Assembly: GCF_023223525.1 (NCBI RefSeq)
Contig: NZ_JALPRX010000078.1
Span: forward strand, 1 to 64,000
DNA: 64,000 bases
Direction: 5' to 3'
Source: Roseomonas acroporae
GTDB lineage: Bacteria > Pseudomonadota > Alphaproteobacteria > Acetobacterales > Acetobacteraceae
Position 1 is the first letter of the stretch; each line of letters opens with the position of its first letter. A model generated the notes under the pieces. That model had not been told where the DNA came from, did no database searches, and worked only from the letters and a program-made list of their open reading frames with translations. A program made the translations under genes and the position numbers. This document shows positions 48,050-56,234 of this stretch, in pieces.

Positions 48050-49078
48050 ATGCCGGCCTCACGCCGCCGATTGCTCGGCGGCCTCCTCGTCGCCCCGACC
48101 CTTGGCACGACCCTCGGCACGACGACCCTGGGCCTGTGGGCGGGCCGGATCGCCCCGGCCGCCGCGCAGACCGGCGGCGCGGCGCCGATCCGCGTCATCG
48201 TCCCCAACGCCGCCGGCGGCGTCGCCGACCTCACCGCCCGCACGGTGGGGCAGGCGATGGCCGAGAAGCTGCGCCAGCCCGTGGTGATCGACAACCGCCC
48301 CGGCGCGGGCGGCATCGTCGCGGGGCAGGCACTGCTCGGCGCGGCGCCGGACGGCAGCACGCTGATGGTCGCCACCAACGCCAACGCGATCAGCCGGTCG
48401 CTCTTCCGCCACCTGCCCTTCGACCCGATCCGGGACTTCGCCCCGGTCGGGCTGATGGGCAGCTTCAGCATCGCCCTGCTGGTGGCACCGAATTCCCCGA
48501 TCCGCGACGTGGACGCGCTGCTGCGCAAGCTGAAGGCCGACCCGGCCGGCACCAACATCGGCACGATCAGCGTCGGCAGCACGCAGAACCTCGCCGCCGA
48601 GCTGTTCCGCATCTCCACCGGGCTGGATGCCACCATCGTGCCCTTCTCCGGCACGCCGGCGCTGCTCACCGGGCTGCTGCGCGGCGACGTGACGGTGGCG
48701 TTCGAGATCGTGGCGCCGCTGATGGGCCAGCTCAAGGACGGCTCGCTGCGCGCCATCGCCGTCACCTCCGCCGCGCGCGCCGCCAACCTGCCGGAGGTGC
48801 CGACGCTGCGCGAGGCGGCGGACATCCCCGGCCTGCGCGACTTCGACGTCACCTCCTGGAACGCCCTGGTGGCGCCCGCCCGCACGCCGGAGCCGGCCGT
48901 CGCGCGGCTGAACGGCGCGCTGAACGAGGTGCTGGCCGATGCCGGCATCCGCCGCCAGCTCCTCGATGCCGGCGTCGAGGCGCATGGCGGCACCCCGGCC
49001 GCGCTGGGCCAGCTCATGGAGCGCGAGGCGGCGAAATGGGCCCGCGTGATCGAACAGGCGAGGATCGAGAGGCAATGA
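48050..49078 (+). CDS. Bug-family tripartite tricarboxylate receptor 1
   Basis: A 342-residue periplasmic binding protein. A twin-Arg leader (SRRRLLGGLL) with a hydrophobic segment ends near AAAQ. The Bug core shows RVIVPNAAGGVADLTARTVGQ, VVIDNRPGAGGIVAGQ, and late VPTLREAADIPGLRDFDVTSWN. It should capture a carboxylic acid, for TctAB-type transport. It has no tctA/B genes nearby. Its TGA overlaps the next ATG, so it is coupled to the lactonase. Confidence 0.9.
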   Translation: MPASRRRLLGGLLVAPTLGTTLGTTTLGLWAGRIAPAAAQTGGAAPIRVIVPNAAGGVADLTARTVGQAMAEKLRQPVVIDNRPGAGGIVAGQALLGAAPDGSTLMVATNANAISRSLFRHLPFDPIRDFAPVGLMGSFSIALLVAPNSPIRDVDALLRKLKADPAGTNIGTISVGSTQNLAAELFRISTGLDATIVPFSGTPALLTGLLRGDVTVAFEIVAPLMGQLKDGSLRAIAVTSAARAANLPEVPTLREAADIPGLRDFDVTSWNALVAPARTPEPAVARLNGALNEVLADAGIRRQLLDAGVEAHGGTPAALGQLMEREAAKWARVIEQARIERQ

Positions 49079-49947
49079 GCATCAAGAGCTGCAAGGCGCC
49101 GGACCCGAACCCGAAGGTACCCGCCACGAAGCTTCCCCCCGGCGCCTGCGACGCGCACTGCCACGTCTTCGGCCCGGCCGACAGATTCCCCTACGCGCCG
49201 GACCGCTCCTACACCCCGCCCGACGCGCCGGTCGAGGATCTGCGCCGCCTCCACCGCATCCTTGGCATCGAGCGCGCGGTGATCGTGCAGGCGAGCTGCC
49301 ACGGCACCGACAACGCGGCGATGCTCGACGCCATCGCTTCGAGTGAGGGCGCCTATCGCGGCGTCGCCATCGTGGACGGCACCGTCACCGACGCCGATCT
49401 GGAGGAACTCGACCGCGGCGGCGTGCGCGGCGTGCGCTTCAACTTCGTGAAGCACCTCGGCGGCACGCCCGACCTCGACGTGTTCGACCGCGTGCTCGAC
49501 CGCATCCAGCCGCTCGGCTGGCACGTGGTGCTGCATCTCGACGCCGGCGACATCCTGGAGCACGCCGAGCGCATCCGCCGCATCAGAGTGCCCTTCGTGA
49601 TCGACCACATGGGCCGCGTGCAGGCGAAGAACGGGCTGGAGCAGGAGCCCTTCCGCCGCCTGCTGGAGCTGATGCGCAACGAGCTGGCCTGGGTGAAGGT
49701 GTGCGGCCCGGAGCGCGTCTCCTCGGCCGGCGCGCCCTTCCACGACGCCGTGCCCTTCGCCGCGCAGCTGATCGAGGCGGCGCCCGACCGCTGCCTCTGG
49801 GGCACCGACTTCCCGCACCCCAACATCAGCGGCGACATGCCCAACGACGGCGACCTCGTGGACCTGCTCGCCCTGGCCGCGCCGGACGCGGCGGTGCGGC
49901 AGCGCATCCTGGTCGGGAATCCCGACCGGCTCTACTGGGCAGGCTGA
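49075..49947 (+). CDS. LigI-like amidohydrolase (2-pyrone-4,6-dicarboxylate lactonase family)
   Basis: A 290-residue amidohydrolase-2 protein. The metal/active-site His pair is in CDAHCHVFGPADRFPYAPDRSYTPP (landmark), with RFNFVKHLGGTPDL, PFVIDHMGRVQ and GTDFPHPN carrying the catalytic Asp. This pattern fits 2-pyrone-4,6-dicarboxylate hydrolase LigI, which opens PDC to oxalomesaconate. The substrate could differ, because many uncharacterised relatives share these motifs. It is coupled to a Bug receptor (ATGA at 49075). Confidence 0.82.
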   Translation: MSIKSCKAPDPNPKVPATKLPPGACDAHCHVFGPADRFPYAPDRSYTPPDAPVEDLRRLHRILGIERAVIVQASCHGTDNAAMLDAIASSEGAYRGVAIVDGTVTDADLEELDRGGVRGVRFNFVKHLGGTPDLDVFDRVLDRIQPLGWHVVLHLDAGDILEHAERIRRIRVPFVIDHMGRVQAKNGLEQEPFRRLLELMRNELAWVKVCGPERVSSAGAPFHDAVPFAAQLIEAAPDRCLWGTDFPHPNISGDMPNDGDLVDLLALAAPDAAVRQRILVGNPDRLYWAG

Positions 49948-49978
49948 TTTGGGTGGGCCGAACCGGGCAGGCTGAGCC

Positions 49979-50002
49979 TCCCCGGAGGCCGACCTCCGGG
50001 GG
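49979..50002. terminator. Hairpin behind the LigI-like gene
   Basis: CCCCGGAGG-CCGA-CCTCCGGGG is a perfect 9-bp stem with a 4-base loop, 32 bp after the stop. It has no U-tract. The last bases of the gene (GGGCAGGCTGA) are repeated just before it. Confidence 0.5.
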
Positions 50003-50115
50003 GCGCCCGCAGGCGCGCGGGCCGGCGCCACACCGGACGTCACGCCCCCGGCGCCGCGCTCCTGGAATCCCGGCCCCAGTCCGCCTTCCCGAAGCCGCCT
50101 TCTCGAAGCCGTGCC

Positions 50116-50199
50116 CCCCAGGCTGCGTCCCCCAGGCTGCGTCCCCCAGGCTGCGTCCCCCAGGTTGCGTCCCCCAGGTTGCGTCCCCCAGGTTGCGTC
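50116..50199. repeat. 14-bp tandem repeat, six units, in the leader of Bug receptor 2
   Basis: Six consecutive 14-bp units of CCCCAGGCTGCGTC occur. The first three have GGCTGCG and the last three GGTTGCG. The array ends 1 bp before the AAGGAG ribosome site of the next gene. Confidence 0.9.
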
Positions 50200-50213
50200 C
50201 AAGGAGAAGAACC

Positions 50214-51233
50214 ATGCCGATGACGGCAGCGGCCGACGCCAGGCCGTCCACCCATCCGGGCCGCCGCACCCTCCTGCTCGGCGCCGCCGCCGGGCTCGCC
50301 GCGCCCGGCCTCCGGGCGGCCCGCGCCGCCGACTGGCCGGACCGGCCGGTGCGCCTGATCGTCCCCTTCACCCCCGGCGGCTCCACCGACATCCTGGCCC
50401 GCGCCCTGGCGCAGCAGCTCTCGGAATCGCTCGGCCAGCAGTTCATCGTCGAGAACCGCTCGGGCGCCGGCGGCACGGTCGGCACCGAGGTGGTGGCGCG
50501 CGCGGCGCCGGACGGCAACACGCTGCTGATGGGCCATATCGGCACGCTCGCCGTGAACCCGGCGCTCTACCCCGGCCTCTCCTTCGACACGGTCACCTCC
50601 TTCCAGCCCGTGATCCTGATGGCGGTGGTGCCGAACGTGCTGGTGGTGAACCCGCGCAAGGTGGAGGCGAACGACGTCCCCGGCCTCGTGGCGCTGGCGA
50701 AGCGCAACCCGGGCGCCTTCACCTACGGCTCGGGCGGCAACGGCAGCGCGGCGCACATCGCCATGGTCGCCTTCGCCGCCGCCACCGGCATCAGCCTGAC
50801 GCACATCCCCTATCGCGGCACCGGGCCGATGATGACGGACCTGATCGCGGGGCAGATCGACCTCACCATGACCGGCGGCCCGCCCGCCCTGCCGGCGGTG
50901 CGCGCGGGGCAGGTCAGGGCGCTCGGCGTCTCCGGCCTGAGCCGCCTCGCCGCCGAGCCCGCCATCCCGACCATCGCCGAGCAGGGCGTGCCGGGCTTCG
51001 AGGCGGTGCAGTGGTACGGCGTGGTCGCCCCCGCCGGCACGCCGCGCGCGATCGTCGACCGGCTGAACGCCGAGTGCACCCGCATCCTGCACGGCCAGGC
51101 GCTGAAGGCGCGGCTGGCGGCGGAGGGCGCGGAGGCGGCGCCGGGCACGCCGGAAGCCTTCGGCGCCTTCATCCGCACCGAGCGCGAACGCTGGGGCGCG
51201 CTGATCCGCAGCGCGAACGTGCGGCCGGACTGA
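50214..51233 (+). CDS. Bug-family tripartite tricarboxylate receptor 2
   Basis: A 339-residue Bug receptor. Tat-like GRRTLLLGAAAG leader with cleavage after ARA; RLIVPFTPGGSTDILARALAQ; FIVENRSGAGGTVGTE; PYRGTGPMMTDLIAGQIDL; and the late AIPTIAEQGVPGFEAVQWYG are standard. It probably binds an aromatic or C4/C6 carboxylate. The ATG at 50214 follows AAGGAG. Its leader carries the six-unit 14-bp repeat. There are no membrane partner genes. Confidence 0.92.
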   Translation: MPMTAAADARPSTHPGRRTLLLGAAAGLAAPGLRAARAADWPDRPVRLIVPFTPGGSTDILARALAQQLSESLGQQFIVENRSGAGGTVGTEVVARAAPDGNTLLMGHIGTLAVNPALYPGLSFDTVTSFQPVILMAVVPNVLVVNPRKVEANDVPGLVALAKRNPGAFTYGSGGNGSAAHIAMVAFAAATGISLTHIPYRGTGPMMTDLIAGQIDLTMTGGPPALPAVRAGQVRALGVSGLSRLAAEPAIPTIAEQGVPGFEAVQWYGVVAPAGTPRAIVDRLNAECTRILHGQALKARLAAEGAEAAPGTPEAFGAFIRTERERWGALIRSANVRPD

Positions 51234-51374
51234 AACGCGAGTGCGGGTAGGCTGCGCCCCCTGCGCCACCGCCAGGAAGCGAAGCCCCCTCGGCCGCCCC
51301 GCTCGATTCGAGGTCCGAGGCAGCACCCCGAAGGCCCATGCGGGCAGCAACACGAACGGAGAGAGTCGAAGCCC

Positions 51375-52349
51375 ATGCCGACCATCGGACGACGCGCCGC
51401 CTGCGCGGGCCTGCTCGCCCTGGCGCTGCGGCCCGGCCGCGCCCGCGCCGCCTTCCCGGACCACGACGTGCGCCTGCTCGTCGGCTTCTCGCCCGGCGGC
51501 ACGGTGGACCTGCTCGCCCGGCTGCTGGCGGAGCCGCTGCGCGCGGCGCTCGGCCAGACCGTGGTGGTGGAGAACCGCACCGGCGCCTCCGGCCTGATCG
51601 CGGCCCAGGCGGTGGCGCAGTCGCCGCCCGACGGCCACGCGCTCTACATCGCGGCGATGAGCGCCTACGCGGTGCTGCCGCAGCTTCCCGGCTACCGCAT
51701 GCCGATCGACATGGACCGGGACCTGACGCCCGTCGCCAACGTCGCCGGCGTCATCAACGCGCTGGTGGTGACGCCGCGCGCGCCGTTCCGCGACGTGCCG
51801 GGGCTGATCGCGCACGCGAAGGCCAACCCGGACCGGCTCACCTACGCCTCCACCGGCAACGGCACGAGCCAGCACCTGGCCGGCGAGCTGTTCTCCCGGC
51901 TGGCCGGTGTGCGCATGACGCACGTGCCCTATCGCGGCGGCGCGAACGCCATCGTCGACATCGCCGCCGGGCGGATCGACATGATGTTCGGGAACTTCCC
52001 CGAATTCATCGGCCAGATCCGCGACGGCAGCCTGCGACTGCTGGCCTTCGGCGGCGCCCGCGCCTCGCCGCTCTTCCCGGAGACGCCGCTGATCCGCGAC
52101 ACGCTGCCCGACTTCACCGTCACGAGCTGGCTCGGCCTCTCCGGCCCGGCGGGGCTGCCTGCGCCGGTGGTCGAGCGCTGGGTCGCGGCGCTGGAGCAGG
52201 TGGCGGCGCAGCCGGAATTCCGGCGCCGCCTCGCCGAGAACGGCATGGAATCGCTGGCCGGCGACCAGGCCGCCTTCCGCGCCACCATCGCCGCCGACCG
52301 CGAGCGCTGGGGCGCGGTGATCCGCGCCGCCGGCATCCGCGCCGACTGA
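51375..52349 (+). CDS. Bug-family tripartite tricarboxylate receptor 3
   Basis: A 324-residue Bug receptor: short leader ending ARA, DVRLLVGFSPGGTVDLLARLLAE, VVVENRTGASGLIAAQ, THVPYRGGANAIVDIAAGRIDM and TSWLGLSGPAGLPAP. It lies 141 bp behind receptor 2 on the same strand. The leader is short (about 25 residues) but has the usual Arg-Arg and hydrophobic stretch. The ligand is unknown. Confidence 0.92.
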   Translation: MPTIGRRAACAGLLALALRPGRARAAFPDHDVRLLVGFSPGGTVDLLARLLAEPLRAALGQTVVVENRTGASGLIAAQAVAQSPPDGHALYIAAMSAYAVLPQLPGYRMPIDMDRDLTPVANVAGVINALVVTPRAPFRDVPGLIAHAKANPDRLTYASTGNGTSQHLAGELFSRLAGVRMTHVPYRGGANAIVDIAAGRIDMMFGNFPEFIGQIRDGSLRLLAFGGARASPLFPETPLIRDTLPDFTVTSWLGLSGPAGLPAPVVERWVAALEQVAAQPEFRRRLAENGMESLAGDQAAFRATIAADRERWGAVIRAAGIRAD

Positions 52350-52388
52350 TCCCGCCCGCGTCGGAGCCGGCCGGGCCGGCGGCGCCCC

Positions 52389-53372
52389 TCACTGCACGCG
52401 GATGTTGCGCGCCTTCACGAAGTCGCGCCACTTGTCGTTCTCGGCGCGGAAGTAGGCGGGCCATTCCGCCATCGGCCGCGCCTCCGGCGTCACCGCCATG
52501 GCCTGCAGCCGCGGCTGCATGTCGGGGGCGCGCAGCGCGGCGGCGGCGGCCTCGTTGAGCCGGCGCAGGATCGGCTCGGGCGTGCCGGCCGGGGCGAGCA
52601 GGCCGACATGCTCCACCACCTCGAACCCGTCGAAGCCGAGTTCCTGGAAGGTCGGCACGGCCGGCGCCAGCGGGCTGCGCTCGCGCGTCGTCGCGGCCAG
52701 GGCGCGCAGGTCGCCCGACTGGATGTAGGACATCACCGCCGCCGCCGGCATGAAGAACATCCCCGCCTCGCCGGCCAGCACCGCCTGGATCGCCGGCCCG
52801 CCGCCGCGGTAGCCGACCTCGTTCACCTGGATGCCCGCCATCTGCAGGAACATCTCGGTGGCGAGGTGCGAGGTGGCGCCGACGCCGGCATTGGCGTAGT
52901 CCTGCCGCGCGCCCGGCCGCCTGGCCAGCGCGACGTACTCGGCCACCGACCGCACCGGCGAATCCTTCGGCACCAGCATGAAGAGCGGGCTGGAGACCAG
53001 CAGGCTGACGCCGACGAAGGCGCGCTCGTTGTCGTAGCCGAGCTGGTAGAGGTGCGGCGCGATCGCGTAGGTGCTGTTCGGGGTGATCACCACCGTGTAG
53101 CCGTCCGGCCGCATCCGCGCGGCGGCGGTCATGCCGATCGTGCCGTTGGCGCCGCCGCGGTTGTCCACCACGAAGGAACGGCCGAGATCGGTCGAGAGCC
53201 GCTGCGAGATCAGTCGCGCGAAGGCGTCGGTCGGCCCGCCCGGCGGCCAGGGGACGATCACGGTGACCGGCCGGCCCGGCCATTCCGCCTCCTGCGCCCG
53301 CGCGCGGGGCTGGAGCAGCGCGGACGCGGCGCAGGCAAGCGGGGTGGCGACGAGATGGCGCCGGGTGAGCAT
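52389..53372 (-). CDS. Bug-family tripartite tricarboxylate receptor 4
   Basis: A 327-residue Bug receptor on the opposite strand. Leader LTRRHLVATPLACAASALLQ; VTVIVPWPPGGPTDAFARLIS; FVVDNRGGANGTIGMTAAARM; YRGGGPAIQAVLAGEAGMFF; VPTFQELGFDGFEVVEHVGLLAPAGTP (landmarks). It lies 116 bp downstream of the PcaQ/GbpR-like regulator gene on the same strand and convergent with receptor 3. It may be regulated together with the dioxygenase genes. Confidence 0.92.
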   Translation of the reverse strand: MLTRRHLVATPLACAASALLQPRARAQEAEWPGRPVTVIVPWPPGGPTDAFARLISQRLSTDLGRSFVVDNRGGANGTIGMTAAARMRPDGYTVVITPNSTYAIAPHLYQLGYDNERAFVGVSLLVSSPLFMLVPKDSPVRSVAEYVALARRPGARQDYANAGVGATSHLATEMFLQMAGIQVNEVGYRGGGPAIQAVLAGEAGMFFMPAAAVMSYIQSGDLRALAATTRERSPLAPAVPTFQELGFDGFEVVEHVGLLAPAGTPEPILRRLNEAAAAALRAPDMQPRLQAMAVTPEARPMAEWPAYFRAENDKWRDFVKARNIRVQ

Positions 53373-53488
53373 GGACGATTCCTCCCTTGGTGCCGGCTGC
53401 CGGCGATCCGCGACGGCGATTCCCGCCCGGACGGCACCGGCCGCCGCGCGGCACGCGCCGGGGCTTCCCGCCGCCGGCCGTGGCGAAG

Positions 53489-54496
53489 CTACGGCGTGCC
53501 GTCCTCCCGCGTCCTATCGCTTTTTCCGGCCCTGCCATCATCGCCGGTTATAGCGGTGATGCCGCGCTCGCCGATCTCGCGCACATGCGCGCGCAGCGCC
53601 TCGACGAAGGCCTGGGCCGCCGGCGGCAGCGCCCGCTTCCGCGGCAGGATCAGCCCGGCCGGCCGGGGCGGCGCGGGCACCGGCAGCGGCACCACGCGCA
53701 GCGTGCCGCGCAGAAGGTCGCCGGCCATCATCAGGCGCGGCATGACCGAGATGAGGTCGGTCGCGTGCAGCATCTCCCGGATGAAGCCGTAGGAGCTGGC
53801 CCGCAGCGAGGAAGCCTGCTCCAGGCCGAGCAGGTCGAGCAGGAAGTCGATCTCCTGCCCGACGCGCTGGCTGACCGTCGGCAGCACGAGGTCGTACCGG
53901 CGCAGCGCGTCCAAGGTCACGGCGTCGAGGCCGAAGATGGGATGCGCGCTGTGGGCCAGGATGGAGATGGGCTCCTCCCATAGCGGCTCGCGCTGGAAGC
54001 CGTCCGCCAGGGCCGGCTCGTAGAGCCGGCCCACGATCAGGTCGAGGTCCCCGGCGGCCAGCAGCGGCAGCAGCTCCTCGGTGCGGCCCTGCTGAAGCTG
54101 GATCCGGATGCCGGCATGGGATCGCTTGAGCCGGCTCAGGGCACCCGGCAGCACGCCCGACGCGGCGACCGGGAGGGCACCGAGCGCCACCGCGCCGCCG
54201 GCCGGGTCGGCGATCCGCTCCAGCTCGTCGTCGAGCCGGCGCAGCTCGGCGAGGATGCGGCGGGCGGTCTGCACGAAGACGCCGCCCGCCTCGGTGGGGC
54301 GCATGCCGCGCGGCAGCCGGTCGAACAGGCGCTGCCCGAGGATCTCCTCCACCTCCTGCAGCGTCTTGGTCAGGGCGGGCTGGCTGACGGCCAGCACCGA
54401 GGCGGCCTTCAGCAGGCTGCGCTGGTTCGTGATCGCCTCGGCCACCCGGAGATGGTGCAGCTTCAACCGTTGATCCAGGTAGCGACGGTTGCGCAT
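53489..54496 (-). CDS. LysR-family regulator of the PcaQ/GbpR type
   Basis: A 335-residue LysR protein. The N-terminal RLKLHHLRVAEAITNQRSLLKAASVLAVSQPALTKTLQEVEEILGQRLF segment (landmark) is the GbpR/PcaQ helix-turn-helix pattern, with extra residues before it as in that branch. The effector domain carries PVAASGVLPGALSRLKRSHAGIRI and GDLDLIVGRL. These proteins regulate protocatechuate or sugar/acid use with aromatic or carboxylate coinducers. It diverges from the extradiol dioxygenase gene, with an ATAAC-N5-GTTAT site between them. The C-terminal 20 residues are charged and unusual. Confidence 0.9.
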   Translation of the reverse strand: MRNRRYLDQRLKLHHLRVAEAITNQRSLLKAASVLAVSQPALTKTLQEVEEILGQRLFDRLPRGMRPTEAGGVFVQTARRILAELRRLDDELERIADPAGGAVALGALPVAASGVLPGALSRLKRSHAGIRIQLQQGRTEELLPLLAAGDLDLIVGRLYEPALADGFQREPLWEEPISILAHSAHPIFGLDAVTLDALRRYDLVLPTVSQRVGQEIDFLLDLLGLEQASSLRASSYGFIREMLHATDLISVMPRLMMAGDLLRGTLRVVPLPVPAPPRPAGLILPRKRALPPAAQAFVEALRAHVREIGERGITAITGDDGRAGKSDRTREDGTP

Positions 54497-55084
54497 GGGG
54501 CGGGGTTCAGCCGCCGGCGCGGGGAGCGGGCCCGGGGCGGGCGATCATGGCCGCCGGGGCCACCCGGGCCGCCGCGCTCCTCCCGGCATGCACGCGGCGC
54601 GCGATTCCCGCGTTGCGGCCGGCCCCGGAGTCGTCCGGAAGGAGGAGGGTTCGCGCCGATTCCATGTCCTGGCCCGCGGGATGCGACGATGCGATGGCCG
54701 GCCCGGCCGCGTCGTCGGCGGGAAGCCGGGCCTGCATCGGGCGATGCTAGAGCATTTCCGGGCAGGAACGTACTCGCCCGGCGGCGCGGAGGCGGCATGG
54801 GGGCAGAGGCCGGAGCGGCCGGCGCCGACCGCGGGCATATAACTCCCGGTTATGAGCAGGGCGGAAAATTGAATGGGGATGCCCGGAACGAAGCGGCCTA
54901 GTCTCGCGCCCGACAGAATTCGGCGTCCGGGAGGGAGCATCTTCGCCCGCCTCCTGCCGATGGACCGGTCCGGCATGCGGCAGGCGGCCGGCCCCGGGCG
55001 CCGCTCCCCGGCGCCCCGGGGCCGCCCCGCGCGACGGCCGTCCTTCAGGCGGGAGGACATCCTCCGGGCGAGGAGAGGAAACAG
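54497..55084. other. Divergent control region between LysR and the dioxygenase gene
   Basis: These 588 bp hold no convincing gene. Near 54746 is TAGAGCATTTCC, which resembles the edge of the dispersed element. The LysR-type dyad lies at 54839-54853. Confidence 0.5.
54839..54853. promoter_or_regulatory. Candidate LysR (PcaQ-like) operator
   Basis: ATAAC-TCCCG-GTTAT is a perfect 5-bp dyad with T-N11-A spacing. It is close to the ATAACC-N4-GGTTAA PcaQ site as I recall it. It lies 246 bp upstream of the dioxygenase ATG and is probably bound by the divergent PcaQ/GbpR-like protein. Confidence 0.6.
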
Positions 55085-56101
55085 ATGCACGACGAACCGA
55101 TCATGGACGTGGCCCATCTCGGCCATCTCGAGGTGCTGACGCCGCGGCCGGAGGAATCGCTCCGCTTCTTCGTCGACGTCATGGGCATGACGGAGAGCGG
55201 CCGGAAGGGCGACAGCGTCTACCTGCGCGGCTGGGACGACTACGAGTGCTACTCGCTCCAGCTCACCGCCGCGAAGACCTCCGGCCTCGGCCACGCCGCC
55301 TTCCGCGCACGCAGCCCGCAGGCGCTGGAGCGCCGGGTCGCGGCGCTGAAGCGGTCCGGGCTGGCGGAAGGCTGGCACGAGGGCGAATTCGGCCACGGCC
55401 CCGGCTTCCGCTTCCGCGACCCGGACGGGCACCTGATCGAGCTCTACTACGAGACGGAGTGGTACAGGGCGCCCGAGGCGCTGCGCCCGGCGCTGAAGAA
55501 CCAGGCGCAGCGCTTCCCGGGGCGCGGCGTGAACGTCCGCCGGCTCGACCACTTCAACTGCCTCGCCGTCGACGTGCGCGAGAACCGCGAGTTCTTCGAG
55601 CGCTACCTCGGCTTCCGCAACACCGAGCGGATCGTGCTGGACGACGGCACCGAGGCCGGCATGTGGCTCACCTGCACCAACAAGAGCTACGACTTCGCCT
55701 ACACGCGCGAGGCGCACGGCGTGCGCGGCCGCTTCCACCACATCACCTTCGCCCTCGACAGCCGCGAGGCCATCCTGCAGGCGGCCGACGTCTTCCTGGA
55801 GAACGGCGTCTTCATCGAGACCGGCCCGCACAAGCACGCGGTGCAGCAGACCTTCTTCCTCTACGTCTACGAGCCCGGCGGCAACCGCGTCGAGGTGGCC
55901 AACGCCGGCGCGCGGCTGGTGCTGGCGCCGGACTGGCAGCCGATCGTCTGGACCGAGGCGGAGCGCCGGAAGGGCCAGGCCTGGGGCCTCAAGACCATCG
56001 AGAGCTTCCACACCCACGGCACGCCGCCCCTGCCGGACCGGCACGGCGACGAGCTGGTCGCGGGCGTGGACGACCTCGCCGGCAGCGGCATCGCCTCCTG
56101 A
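55085..56101 (+). CDS. Type I extradiol dioxygenase (VOC family)
   Basis: A 338-residue two-domain vicinal-oxygen-chelate protein resembling catechol 2,3-dioxygenases. The second domain holds likely Fe ligands: His156 (RLDHFNC), His218 or His219 (RFHHITF) and Glu270 (NRVEVAN). The first domain (residues about 9-125) keeps the fold but not all ligands, as usual. It should open a catechol-type ring next to the diol. The ATG at 55085 follows AGGAGAGG; an internal ATG at 55103 is possible. It is followed 133 bp later by ligJ. Pairing a type I enzyme with LigJ is unexpected, because oxalomesaconate is normally made by type II enzymes. Confidence 0.87.
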   Translation: MHDEPIMDVAHLGHLEVLTPRPEESLRFFVDVMGMTESGRKGDSVYLRGWDDYECYSLQLTAAKTSGLGHAAFRARSPQALERRVAALKRSGLAEGWHEGEFGHGPGFRFRDPDGHLIELYYETEWYRAPEALRPALKNQAQRFPGRGVNVRRLDHFNCLAVDVRENREFFERYLGFRNTERIVLDDGTEAGMWLTCTNKSYDFAYTREAHGVRGRFHHITFALDSREAILQAADVFLENGVFIETGPHKHAVQQTFFLYVYEPGGNRVEVANAGARLVLAPDWQPIVWTEAERRKGQAWGLKTIESFHTHGTPPLPDRHGDELVAGVDDLAGSGIAS

Positions 56102-56234
56102 GGTTCGCCACGAACCTCTCCATCCCCCGCCCGCCCGATCCGCCGCGCCGCAGCGGCCGGACCGGGGATCGCGGCGGCGCACCGGGACGCATCGCCGCCG
56201 GCATGACCGGAAGAAGCCGAGGAGAGCACGGCCC

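Noticed and set aside
50116-50199. CRISPR-like array
   Set aside because: The 14-bp units are directly adjacent without spacers, and no cas genes are present.
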